A DNA stretch of 64,000 bases from Halospina sp040196175 (GTDB lineage: Bacteria > Pseudomonadota > Gammaproteobacteria > Pseudomonadales > Oleiphilaceae). The notes beneath the pieces were generated by a model. The model saw nothing but the letters and a program-made list of their open reading frames with translations. It was not told the origin of the DNA and ran no database searches. This document shows, one piece after another, positions 34,157-42,384 of the stretch; positions within the stretch are counted from its first letter, which is position 1, and every line of letters begins with the position of its first letter. The position numbers and the translations under genes are program-made. Location of the stretch: assembly GCF_040196175.1 (NCBI RefSeq), contig NZ_JBEFNF010000003.1:62001-126000 (forward strand), in the 5' to 3' direction.

Positions 34157-34539
34157 ACGTCGAGGTTGGTGCCCAGCTGCTCGCCCGCGCTGACAGACTG
34201 GTTACCGGTTACGGAGCCACCGTCTGGACTATTCGTGGCCTCAGCACGGCTGTTGGCACTGTTGCCGGCGTCAGCACTGGACAGCGTCGCTGCTGTGTTG
34301 GTGTCCGCAGCGGACGCATCGGGTACGGCTTCGCCACTGTTAGCCGCCGCAGAATCCAGACCCTGCTGGGAAATCTGCACGCTCACATCCTGCGCGGGCC
34401 GGGCGTTGCTGTTACCCGCAACATTTTCACGGGCCTGAGCCCCCTGATTAGCGCTCTCCTGGCCACCGCGCGACTGCAGCTGTTGGGCGCCGCTATCCCG
34501 TGCAAGGTTCGCCGCCTGCGGATTCATACCTTCAATCAT
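34147..34539 (-). CDS. Small low-complexity protein, unknown function
   Basis: 130 residues from the ATG at 34539, which has AGGTGA just upstream; a GTG three codons earlier (34548) is possible. The protein is built mainly of Ala, Ser, Asn, Gln and Gly (for example ANLARDSGAQQLQSRGG), has no Cys, no signal peptide and no hydrophobic segment, and is probably disordered. Two short strings stand out: VQISQQGLDSA in the middle and GTNLDVEA at the end. The first resembles small motility-linked proteins and the second recalls the C-terminus of YjfB-type proteins. That resemblance is weak. Good ribosome-binding site and codon use like its neighbours support a real gene. Confidence 0.6.
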   Translation of the reverse strand: MIEGMNPQAANLARDSGAQQLQSRGGQESANQGAQARENVAGNSNARPAQDVSVQISQQGLDSAAANSGEAVPDASAADTNTAATLSSADAGNSANSRAEATNSPDGGSVTGNQSVSAGEQLGTNLDVEA

Positions 34540-34777
34540 GTCATTCACCTCAATCAGGCAGGTTGACTACTGACTATATTGAACAAGTTTTGATCAGAGG
34601 TAAACCCGGATTGCTGGCTCCCCGGTTGTGATTTGTAACCAATCAAACCCTTTCTGACCCGACACGCCCTACCAAAGCGCTTGCCATTAGCGGTCCCAAC
34701 GGCGATACAATCTAGCCCATTACTGGTATCGTAGGCAGCCAGACAATCCAATTCCAAGACCAACACAGGGATACGCT

Positions 34778-37231
34778 ATGAATCTCCTCATCGTTGTTCT
34801 GCTCGCGTTAGCCGGCCTGCTTTTTGTGCTGCGGCGCGAATCCGGCGCCGCGGCCGCCGTCACCGTCATGGTCGTTGTCGGTATTATCGGGCTGTTCATG
34901 CACACCGGCTGGTTCAGTCTTGTGCTGTTCATCGGCGCCGGTGTCACCGCGCTCGCGGGCCTTCCCGGCCTACGTCGCCAGTGGTTGACGCCACGCGCTT
35001 TCGCAATGTTCAAAAAGGTCGCCCCCAAAGTCTCCGAGACCGAGAAACAGGCCCTGGAAGCAGGTACCGTGGGCTGGGATGGCGAACTCTTCACCGGCCG
35101 CCCGGACTGGCACCGCCTGCTGACCAACCGAGACACCGGTCTTTCCCAGGATGAGCAGGCGTTCGTCGACCACCAGTGCGGCGTTGCGGCAAGCATGTGC
35201 AACGACTGGGACGTCGCCTTCGAGCGCGCGGACCTGCCCAAAGAGGTCTGGGACTATCTGAAGAAGGAACGCTTCTTCGGCATGATCATCCCTAAGGAAT
35301 ATGGAGGTCTTGGGCTTTCAGCCCGCGCCCAGTCCGCAGTACTGCAGAAACTGTCCGTGAACGAGGCGCTGATGGTCTCGGTCGGCGTGCCCAACTCGTT
35401 GGGTCCGGGTGAGCTGCTGCTCAAGTATGGCACCGATGACCAGAAAAACTACTACTTGCCGCGCCTCGCCGATGGCCGCGAGATCCCCTGCTTCGGCCTG
35501 ACCGGCCCGCGCGCCGGCTCTGATGCCACCTCTCTGCCGGATACCGGTGTGGTGTGCAAGCAGGAGATCGACGGCAAGGAAGTGGTCGGGCTGCGCCTCA
35601 ACTTCGAGAAACGCTGGATCACCCTGGCGCCCATCGCCACTGTTGTGGGTCTGGCTTTCCGTATGTTCGACCCGGACAACCTGCTGGGTGAGCAGGAGGA
35701 TCTGGGCATCACCTGTGCTTTGATCCCACGTGACACCGACGGCATGGACATCGGCCGCCGGCACGCGCCCATCGGTACCCCCTTCATGAACGGACCGATC
35801 AAGGGTAAGGATGTGTTCATCCCGCTCGATTACATCATCGGCGGGCCGGCTATGGTCGGCCAGGGCTGGCGCATGCTGGTGGAATGCCTGTCCGTAGGCC
35901 GTTGCATCACCCTGCCCTCAGGTGCGAGCGGTGCTGGCCGTTATGCAACGGGCCTCGCCGGGGGCTTCACCCGCATTCGCCGCCAGTTCAATACCCCGGT
36001 GGCGGACATGGAAGGCGTGCAGGAGCCACTGGCACGCATCGCCAGCAAAGCCTATATCGCCCAGTCCGCTGTGATGCAGACGGCCAACATGATCGACAAC
36101 GGCGAAAAGCCGGCGGTGCCCTCGGCCATCCTCAAGAGTCAGATGACCGAGTACCAGCGCGACATCATGGCCGACGCGATGGATGTGCACGGCGGCAAGA
36201 CCGTAACCCTTGGGCCACGCAATTACATGGGGCTGTCCTTCGCCGGCTCGGCCGTCTCTATCACGGTGGAAGGCGCCAACATCATGACGCGCAGCCTGAT
36301 GATCTTCGGCCAGGGCGCCATCCGCTGCCATCCCTATGTGCTGGATGAACTGGCGGCCAAGGACAACGATGACATCGATGCGTTCGACGATGCGTTCTTC
36401 AACCACGCATCCCTGGTCTTCGGCAATGCCGCCCGCGCCTTCACCCAAGCCATTGGTATCGGCCGCGGCGATGTGCCCTTCGACAACGCTGCGGCCCCCT
36501 ACGCCCGTGCCGTGAACCGCTTCAGCGCGGCCTTCGGCCTGGCCTCGGACGCTGCCATGTCCACCCTCGGGTCGGACCTCAAGCTGCGTGAGCTGCTCTC
36601 AGCGCGGCTGGGCGATGTGCTGTCCAACCTGTACCTGACTTCCATGGTGCTCAAGAACTGGCACGAAGGGCAGGCCGTGGAGGGCGAGCGCGAGCTCATG
36701 GCCTACAGCTGTGAATTCCTTCTCAACCGGGCTGAGAAGGCGCTGGACGAGCTGCTGGATAACCTCCCTGACCGCTCGGTTGCCGTGGCTCTGCGTTGGG
36801 TCACCATGCCACTGGGCCGGCGCTGGAAGGCGCCGTCCGATAAGCGCACACAAGCGATCGCCCGGGCTATCAGCGCGGACTCGTCACTGCGTGCCAAGCT
36901 CACCAGCAATACTTGGAATAGCCTTGAGCAAGAGGGCGAAGTCTTCAACCCGCTGGCGCACTATAACCAGCTGCTGGCGGATCACCCTCGTGCGGACAAG
37001 CTCTACAAGACCCTGGACAAGGCGCACGCCAAGGGCGAGCTGCCCGCCGAGGCCCTGCACCCCGAGCAGAAGTTCGAGGCAGGGCTGGAAGCCGGCCTGA
37101 TCTCCCAGGACGACGCCGAGTTCATGCGCAAGTACGAGGCGGAAGTGCTGGAGATGCTGAGCGTGGACGACTTCCCGTTCGACGGGCTGGCCCACAACAA
37201 GCGCAAGCTGGTGAAGCACAACGTGCTGTAA
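34778..37231 (+). CDS. fadE: Acyl-CoA dehydrogenase FadE
   Basis: First enzyme of fatty-acid beta-oxidation in gammaproteobacteria; oxidises acyl-CoA to enoyl-CoA with FAD at the membrane. 817 residues, matching E. coli FadE (814). Two to three hydrophobic segments at the N-terminus (about 1-70), then the dehydrogenase core with KEYGGLGLSARAQS, CFGLTGPRAGSDATSLPDTG, IALDY-like IPLDYIIGGPAMVGQGWRML, and DAMDVHGGKTVTLGPRNYMG. The C-terminal extension (about 560-817) is the FadE-specific domain. A possible promoter is TTGCCA at 34681 with GATACAAT about 17 bases further. A strong terminator follows. Confidence 0.95.
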   Translation: MNLLIVVLLALAGLLFVLRRESGAAAAVTVMVVVGIIGLFMHTGWFSLVLFIGAGVTALAGLPGLRRQWLTPRAFAMFKKVAPKVSETEKQALEAGTVGWDGELFTGRPDWHRLLTNRDTGLSQDEQAFVDHQCGVAASMCNDWDVAFERADLPKEVWDYLKKERFFGMIIPKEYGGLGLSARAQSAVLQKLSVNEALMVSVGVPNSLGPGELLLKYGTDDQKNYYLPRLADGREIPCFGLTGPRAGSDATSLPDTGVVCKQEIDGKEVVGLRLNFEKRWITLAPIATVVGLAFRMFDPDNLLGEQEDLGITCALIPRDTDGMDIGRRHAPIGTPFMNGPIKGKDVFIPLDYIIGGPAMVGQGWRMLVECLSVGRCITLPSGASGAGRYATGLAGGFTRIRRQFNTPVADMEGVQEPLARIASKAYIAQSAVMQTANMIDNGEKPAVPSAILKSQMTEYQRDIMADAMDVHGGKTVTLGPRNYMGLSFAGSAVSITVEGANIMTRSLMIFGQGAIRCHPYVLDELAAKDNDDIDAFDDAFFNHASLVFGNAARAFTQAIGIGRGDVPFDNAAAPYARAVNRFSAAFGLASDAAMSTLGSDLKLRELLSARLGDVLSNLYLTSMVLKNWHEGQAVEGERELMAYSCEFLLNRAEKALDELLDNLPDRSVAVALRWVTMPLGRRWKAPSDKRTQAIARAISADSSLRAKLTSNTWNSLEQEGEVFNPLAHYNQLLADHPRADKLYKTLDKAHAKGELPAEALHPEQKFEAGLEAGLISQDDAEFMRKYEAEVLEMLSVDDFPFDGLAHNKRKLVKHNVL

Positions 37232-37247
37232 GCAGTACCAGAGCGTT

Positions 37248-37284
37248 AAAAACCCCGGTCAGGTTCGCCCTGCCGGGGTTTTTT
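37248..37284 (+). terminator. Bidirectional intrinsic terminator (fadE / pirin)
   Basis: A 14-base stem, arms at about 37250-37263 and 37268-37282 with one mismatch, closes on a TTCG-type loop. It is followed by six T on the plus strand and mirrored by five A on the other side, so it can end both fadE (plus) and the convergent pirin gene (minus). Confidence 0.93.
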
Positions 37285-37355
37285 GTATCCAGGTTGTCTC
37301 AGTTAACAGGGGTATTTCAGGTTGATCCGCCCCGGCGGTTTTAGACAGTCAAGCC

Positions 37356-38228
37356 TCAGGACAGTGCAACATCCTCCCGCTCAAACCGGCCTTCCTGGTA
37401 ATCCCGGATCGCCTGCTCAATCTCATCCCGGGTGTTCATCACGAAGGGCCCGTGCTGGACTACGGACTCCTTCACCGGGTTTGCCGCAAGCAGAAGCAGG
37501 CCGGCGCCTTCATCCCCGGCACGCAGGCGGACCTCGTCTCCGCCTGACAGGAGACCGGCGTTGGTGGCGGCTACGGGTGAGAAGCCGTCATCGCCGGCCG
37601 ATACTTCCCCATCGTACACGTAGATCATGGCATTTTGGTCCGCCTCGATCGGCAGAGTCAGTTCCCGACCCGGCTCGATCACCAGGTCCATGTAGGTCGG
37701 CGCCGTGGCCACGCCAGAGACCGGGCCCACCAGGGTATTGCCTTCGAGCACCACCTCGCCGGCGACCACGCGTATCCGGCCACCCTCGAATGGGTATTCC
37801 GGTACTCGATCCGCCTGGATGTCCTGGTAGCGCGGCGCCTTCATCTTGTCCGCGGCCGGCAGGTTGATCCAGAGCTGGAAGCCGCGCATATAACCATCGT
37901 GCAGTTCCGGCATTTCCGAATGCACAATGCCGCCGGCAGCAGTCATCCACTGCACCCCGCCAGGACCGATGAGGCCACTGTTGCCCAGTGAGTCCCGGTG
38001 ATGCATGCTACCTGCGAGCATGTAGGTGACGGTCTCAAAGCCCCGGTGTGGGTGGGGCGGAAAGCCGCCAATTTGGCCGCTGCTGTCATCGGCCTGGAAT
38101 TCATCCAGCATCAGGAAGGGGTCCAGGCGTGCAAACGGGCCCTGACCCAGGCTGCGCCTGAGCCGGACTCCGTCACCATCAGAGGCGTGCTCGCCCCGGA
38201 TAAGGCGTTCAACAATGCGTTCGGTCAT
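37356..38228 (-). CDS. Pirin family protein (cupin)
   Basis: 290 residues from the ATG at 38228, preceded by GGGAG. The frame is open a further 270 codons upstream but that part is antisense to the next gene and is a shadow. Two cupin barrels: the N-terminal one carries the metal ligands in FPPHPHRGFETVTYMLAG and GIVHSEMP (three His and one Glu); the C-terminal one is less conserved. Bacterial pirins bind Fe and some oxidise quercetin; others act as redox-responsive co-regulators. Nothing beside it indicates which. Shares its 3' terminator with fadE and diverges from the PLD-like gene. Confidence 0.9.
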   Translation of the reverse strand: MTERIVERLIRGEHASDGDGVRLRRSLGQGPFARLDPFLMLDEFQADDSSGQIGGFPPHPHRGFETVTYMLAGSMHHRDSLGNSGLIGPGGVQWMTAAGGIVHSEMPELHDGYMRGFQLWINLPAADKMKAPRYQDIQADRVPEYPFEGGRIRVVAGEVVLEGNTLVGPVSGVATAPTYMDLVIEPGRELTLPIEADQNAMIYVYDGEVSAGDDGFSPVAATNAGLLSGGDEVRLRAGDEGAGLLLLAANPVKESVVQHGPFVMNTRDEIEQAIRDYQEGRFEREDVALS

Positions 38229-38309
38229 GTCTGACTCCCTAGGTTGGTACCGGTTAATGATAGGGCCAGTATTTCCCAGCGCCGGTTGCCAGACAATCAA
38301 AGGATTCTG

Positions 38310-38324
38310 TTCAACTCGTTCAAC
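38310..38324. repeat. Direct repeat TTCAAC-n3-TTCAAC in the pirin/PLD divergent gap
   Basis: TTCAAC occurs at 38310-38315 and 38319-38324, nine bases apart, inside the imperfect inverted repeat CTGTT-n10-AACAG. It lies about 85 bases before the pirin start and 22 before the PLD-like start. Repeats of this kind can be regulator sites, but no protein can be named. Confidence 0.35.
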
Positions 38325-38345
38325 AGGACTGGGGTATTCCCCGTG

Positions 38346-39770
38346 ATGGTGACAGGACTGATCCTGATACTCCTGGCGGTCGTGCTGGGCGTGGGTCTGT
38401 ACCACCGCTATAAGCCGTTGCCGGCGGCGGTCGCCATGGAGTCCGGCTGGTTCGAGCCGGGCGATGCCCGCTTCCTCGTAGATCACCGTTACGTGGACGC
38501 GCGCGGCCGCTCCCGCAGCCGCCGGGAACTGGTGGCGACGATGCTTGAGCTGATCCGGGGCGCCCAGCAGCGGTTGGTGATGGACATGTTTCTGTTCAAC
38601 CCGGACGGTTCTGATCCAGCCAAACACCTGCCGGTCACGGAGACGCTGACTAGGGCGCTGATTGAACGCCGGCGCCAGTGCCCCGGCCTGCGTGCCACGG
38701 TCCTGGTGGACCCGATTAACAGCTATTACGGCGCCCACTGGCCGGAACACCTTCAGCGCCTGGAAGCTGCCGGAGTGGAAATTCTGGAAACACCCCTGGC
38801 ACAGTTGAGGGATTCGAACCCGGGCTGGTCGGTCTTCTGGCGACTTCTGGTCCAGCCCTGGTCCCGTTGGCCCCAGCACGGCTGGCTGCCCAACCCCATC
38901 GGCCCCTGGCCCGTGACCCTGCGCAGCTGGCTGACCCTGATCAACTTCCGCGCCAACCATCGCAAGGTCATGGTGGCGGACAGCGGCGACGGCTGGCGCG
39001 GGCTGGTCAGCTCCGGAAACCCCCATGATGCCAGCAGCGCCCATTCCAACGCGGGGCTTCTGGTCAGTGGCCAGGCAGCCCTTGCCCTGCTCGACCAGGA
39101 GCAGACCCTGCTGGCCTGGGCACGCGGCTTCAGCTGCGATTTCAGAGCACCGTCCGGGCCGTCAACGCCCCCAGCAGCCGATACACCACGGCTGCGGCTT
39201 CTGACCGAATCCCGGATCCGCGAGGCCAGCGTGGCGCTGATCAACAGTGCCGAAACAGGGGAAAAACTGGACCTAGCCCTGTTCTACCTGAGCCACAGAC
39301 GTGTCATAAAGGCCTTGAAGCGGGCACATTCCCGAGGCTGCCGGCTCAGAGTGCTGCTGGATCCGAACAAGGACGCCTTCGGGCGCGTGAAGGGTGGTCT
39401 CCCCAACCGGCAGGTGGCGCTGGAATTGAACGCCCACGGAATCCCGGTGCGCTGGTACCGCACCCATGGTGAACAGTTCCACTGCAAGCTGGTGCGTCTG
39501 GAACGATGGGACGCACGGGTGGACCTGATCCTCGGATCCGCCAATCTGACCCGGCGCAACCTGGATGATCTCAACCTTGAAGCCGGCTGTGAGCTGGTGG
39601 GCAACGAAAAGCTGCCCGCGCTGCGCGCAACTGGGGACTGGTTCGAGCGCTGCTGGAGCAACCCGCCGGGTTTCCAGTGCAGCGTGCCCTATAGCGCCTG
39701 GGCGGACCATCGCTGGCGTCGCTACCTGCTCTACCGGGTGACAGAGTTTACCGGCTGGAGCAGCTACTGA
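38346..39770 (+). CDS. Membrane-anchored phospholipase D-like protein
   Basis: 474 residues from the ATG at 38346 (a GTG lies one codon before; an ATG-less extension to 38244 is unlikely). One N-terminal membrane helix (MVTGLILILLAVVLGVGLY), then two PLD halves. The first has NFRANHRKVMVADSG (HRKVMVAD), the second HCKLVRLERW and LGSANLTRRNLDDLN. The second HxK lacks the usual downstream Asp at the standard spacing, so activity may be altered. It is clearly different from the cardiolipin synthase at 28634-30076. Function unknown; perhaps a membrane phosphodiesterase or transphosphatidylase. Its stop abuts the convergent HD-GYP gene. Confidence 0.8.
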   Translation: MVTGLILILLAVVLGVGLYHRYKPLPAAVAMESGWFEPGDARFLVDHRYVDARGRSRSRRELVATMLELIRGAQQRLVMDMFLFNPDGSDPAKHLPVTETLTRALIERRRQCPGLRATVLVDPINSYYGAHWPEHLQRLEAAGVEILETPLAQLRDSNPGWSVFWRLLVQPWSRWPQHGWLPNPIGPWPVTLRSWLTLINFRANHRKVMVADSGDGWRGLVSSGNPHDASSAHSNAGLLVSGQAALALLDQEQTLLAWARGFSCDFRAPSGPSTPPAADTPRLRLLTESRIREASVALINSAETGEKLDLALFYLSHRRVIKALKRAHSRGCRLRVLLDPNKDAFGRVKGGLPNRQVALELNAHGIPVRWYRTHGEQFHCKLVRLERWDARVDLILGSANLTRRNLDDLNLEAGCELVGNEKLPALRATGDWFERCWSNPPGFQCSVPYSAWADHRWRRYLLYRVTEFTGWSSY

Positions 39771-41060
39771 TCAGCCGGTATCCAGGCCTTGAAGCGCGTT
39801 GACCAGTGTCCGGACATCCGGATCGGGCTCTTCGTCTTTTAGGTTCAACCCTTCGTCGGTGAAGACCTTCAGATCGATCCCGTAGCTGCCCAGGGGCAGC
39901 TCACGACTGATCTGGTAGGGCATGCCGGAACGGTATTCATCCCGGCGGCGCAGGTCCAGTACGCGCTGACGACAGGGTTCACCCTCCCGATCACGCACCA
40001 CCAGAACCCGCGGGCGCAGGCGATTAAGCGCATAGGTCGTGATCACGATGCCAGCTTCGCCAGTATTGAGTTCGACAATAGAGCCGGCAGGATAAACCCC
40101 TATACACTGGATGAAATCCAGAGCCAGTGCCTCATCAAACTGGTTGCCGCGCTCTTCATAGATGATTTCAAGGGCTTCCTTGGATGAGCGTGGCGACGCG
40201 AATACGCGGTGGCTTGTCATGGCATCGTAGGCGTCCACTATCGCTATGATCTTGGCGAAGTAGGGGATCTGGTGGGCCAGCAGACCGCGCGGGTACCCGG
40301 TCCCGTTCATCCGTTCGTGGTGGGCATGCGCCACATCCACCGTTACTGGATCCACTCCCTTGACGGTCATGAGCAGCCGGCGACCATGGTCCACATGCTG
40401 TTGCATGATCCGGCGCTCTTCCTCTGTCAGACCTTCCGGCTTGTGCAGGATTTCTTTGGGCGTGTGCATCTTCCCTACATCATGCAGCAGACCACTGAGC
40501 GCCAGCTTTTCGATTTCGCCATTGAGCAGGCCGAGACGGCGTCCGAAGATCGCCGCCATAATACAGACATTCATGCCGTGCTCGGCTGTATAGTCGTCCT
40601 TGCTCCGGACCTGAAGCAGCATCTGGATCGCTTCCTGATTGCGCATCACGCTGTCCACACAGGTCCTGACCACTGTATGGGCGCGACGGGCGTCGATCGT
40701 CTGCCCGAGGCGAACATTCTGCATGATCTCCTCGGCTAGCGCCCGGGTCTGCTCAAACGCCGCGCGCGCACTGGGGACCTCTGTTTCGATATCAACGGTG
40801 GCCAGGCGGGGTACCTGGCGTTTGCGGCGGCTGCTTCGTATACCGAAACGACGGGATTGGTTTTCGGAAACCTCGTCACCTTCAACGTACACATAACGAC
40901 ACTGCTCCTGCAGAGCCTGAATGTCCGCCGCATGCTGGATCACAAAGCCCTGCACCGGGAAATTGGTCTCCAGCCATGGGCGATCAAGACAGGTTACCCT
41001 CATACCGAGCTGAAGCTCAGTGACGGAGACGCGTATTTCAACCGGGTCGAACTTTCCCAT
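39771..41060 (-). CDS. HD-GYP cyclic di-GMP phosphodiesterase with DUF3391 domain
   Basis: 429 residues. The N-terminal DUF3391-type domain (about 1-130, VSVTELQLGMRVTCLDRPWLE) is followed by an HD-GYP domain (about 150-345). Metal ligands and signature are intact: AEHGMNVCIMA, LLHDVGK, HVDHGRRLL, AHHERMNGTGYPRGL (the GYP motif) and VDAYDAMTS. Such proteins hydrolyse cyclic di-GMP to pGpG or GMP and promote motility over biofilm; an active enzyme is likely here, unlike the degenerate GGDEF-EAL protein at 22234. Cytoplasmic, no membrane segment. It abuts the convergent PLD-like gene. Confidence 0.92.
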   Translation of the reverse strand: MGKFDPVEIRVSVTELQLGMRVTCLDRPWLETNFPVQGFVIQHAADIQALQEQCRYVYVEGDEVSENQSRRFGIRSSRRKRQVPRLATVDIETEVPSARAAFEQTRALAEEIMQNVRLGQTIDARRAHTVVRTCVDSVMRNQEAIQMLLQVRSKDDYTAEHGMNVCIMAAIFGRRLGLLNGEIEKLALSGLLHDVGKMHTPKEILHKPEGLTEEERRIMQQHVDHGRRLLMTVKGVDPVTVDVAHAHHERMNGTGYPRGLLAHQIPYFAKIIAIVDAYDAMTSHRVFASPRSSKEALEIIYEERGNQFDEALALDFIQCIGVYPAGSIVELNTGEAGIVITTYALNRLRPRVLVVRDREGEPCRQRVLDLRRRDEYRSGMPYQISRELPLGSYGIDLKVFTDEGLNLKDEEPDPDVRTLVNALQGLDTG

Positions 41061-41178
41061 TTAACAACACAACATCAGACGCGGGTTAACTGCATGATAG
41101 CAACCCTGATCCCTCGACACACCGATGGTTTCGTGCAGAATGCGTAAACAAGCCCAGCTTTTACAAAGGATTGCCCCA

Positions 41179-42363
41179 ATGCGTATCTACCTGCTCATGG
41201 CGCTGCTGATCGCAGCGAGCATCGTCCCGGCAATGGCTGCAAATGATTTTGACCGCTGCGTGGCGGACCTGCGTGACCAGGCACTTGAGCAGGGCATCGA
41301 CGAATCCGTAGCAAGCCAGGTACTGGCTGGTATCAAACCACTACAGCGGGTGATTGAGCTGGACCGCAGCCAGCCCGAGTTCACTCGCTCCCTCCGTGAT
41401 TACCTGGAGAAACGCGTAACGGAGCAGCGTATTGAAAAGGGCCGGATCCTGTATCAGCAGCATTCACAACTGCTGGACCGGATCACCCGGGAGACCGGCG
41501 TTCCCGGGCGTTATCTCATCGCTTTCTGGGGACTGGAAACCAACTTCGGAAGCTACACCGGCAAGATGCCGATCCCGCGCGCGCTGACGACCCTTGCCTG
41601 CGACCAGCGCCGCAGTGGCTACTTCACCGATGAGCTCATCGCGGCACTGCGCCTGATTGAGCGGGGTGATGTGCCGGCTGACGCCATGAAGGGATCCTGG
41701 GCTGGCGCCATGGGGCAGATGCAGTTCATGCCCTCGGTCTACCTCAAATATGCCGTGGACGCCGACGGATCCGGTCGAGTGGATCTATGGAACAGTGTGC
41801 CGGATGCGCTGACCTCTGCAGGCCATTTACTCAAAAGTCTGGGGTGGAATGATGGCGAGCGTTGGGGACGGGAAGTCCAGCTGCCCGACAACTTCGACTA
41901 CAGCCTTGCGCAGGGCCTCAGTGGCAAACGCACTCTATCGCAATGGCGGAAACTGGGATTACGCAATGCCTTTGGGGGTGAATTGCCACAGGCCGATATG
42001 CAAGCGGCCTTACTCCTTCCCTCGGGACACCAGGGACCGGCTTTTCTGGTTTATGACAACTTCCGCGTCATCATGGGCTGGAACCAATCCGAGTTCTACG
42101 CTCTGGCCGTAGGCCACCTGGCCGATCGGATCGTGGGCGCTGGCCCGCTGCAGACCCGCCCACCAGACCACGAGCCGCTCAGCCGGGAAACCGTCAAAGC
42201 GCTTCAGGCAGCACTTGCAGAGGCAGGCCATGAGCCCGGACCTGTCGATGGCATTCTGGGCTCAGGAACGCGATCCGCACTGAGAGGCTTCCAGAAGGAA
42301 AAAGGTCTTAGAGCCGATGGCTATCCTGACCCGGAGTCACTCAGTGCGCTCGGCGTCGACTGA
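41179..42363 (+). CDS. Lytic murein transglycosylase (MltB family) with peptidoglycan-binding domain
   Basis: Cleaves the glycan chain of peptidoglycan to anhydromuropeptides in the periplasm. 394 residues from the ATG at 41179 (AAAGGA eight bases upstream). Signal peptide MRIYLLMALLIAASIVPAMA, cleaved near residue 20, without a lipobox Cys. The MltB-type catalytic domain carries Glu120 in WGLETNFGSYTG and the family string GSWAGAMGQMQFMPS. A C-terminal PG_binding_1 domain covers about 330-394 (VDGILGSGTRSALRGFQ). The tail domain is typical of the soluble branch of this family. It converges with glmS; GGCGTC-GACT-GACGCC at 42352-42367 forms a small hairpin over its stop codon. Confidence 0.93.
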   Translation: MRIYLLMALLIAASIVPAMAANDFDRCVADLRDQALEQGIDESVASQVLAGIKPLQRVIELDRSQPEFTRSLRDYLEKRVTEQRIEKGRILYQQHSQLLDRITRETGVPGRYLIAFWGLETNFGSYTGKMPIPRALTTLACDQRRSGYFTDELIAALRLIERGDVPADAMKGSWAGAMGQMQFMPSVYLKYAVDADGSGRVDLWNSVPDALTSAGHLLKSLGWNDGERWGREVQLPDNFDYSLAQGLSGKRTLSQWRKLGLRNAFGGELPQADMQAALLLPSGHQGPAFLVYDNFRVIMGWNQSEFYALAVGHLADRIVGAGPLQTRPPDHEPLSRETVKALQAALAEAGHEPGPVDGILGSGTRSALRGFQKEKGLRADGYPDPESLSALGVD

Positions 42364-42384
42364 CGCCATCATCACCGCTGTCCG

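Noticed and set aside
38795..38825. tRNA-like T-arm on the minus strand (GGGTTCGAATCCC core, followed by a CCA-like end)
   Set aside because: Only three stem pairs can form, no matching acceptor 5' strand or anticodon arm is found, and the site is inside the conserved PLD coding frame.
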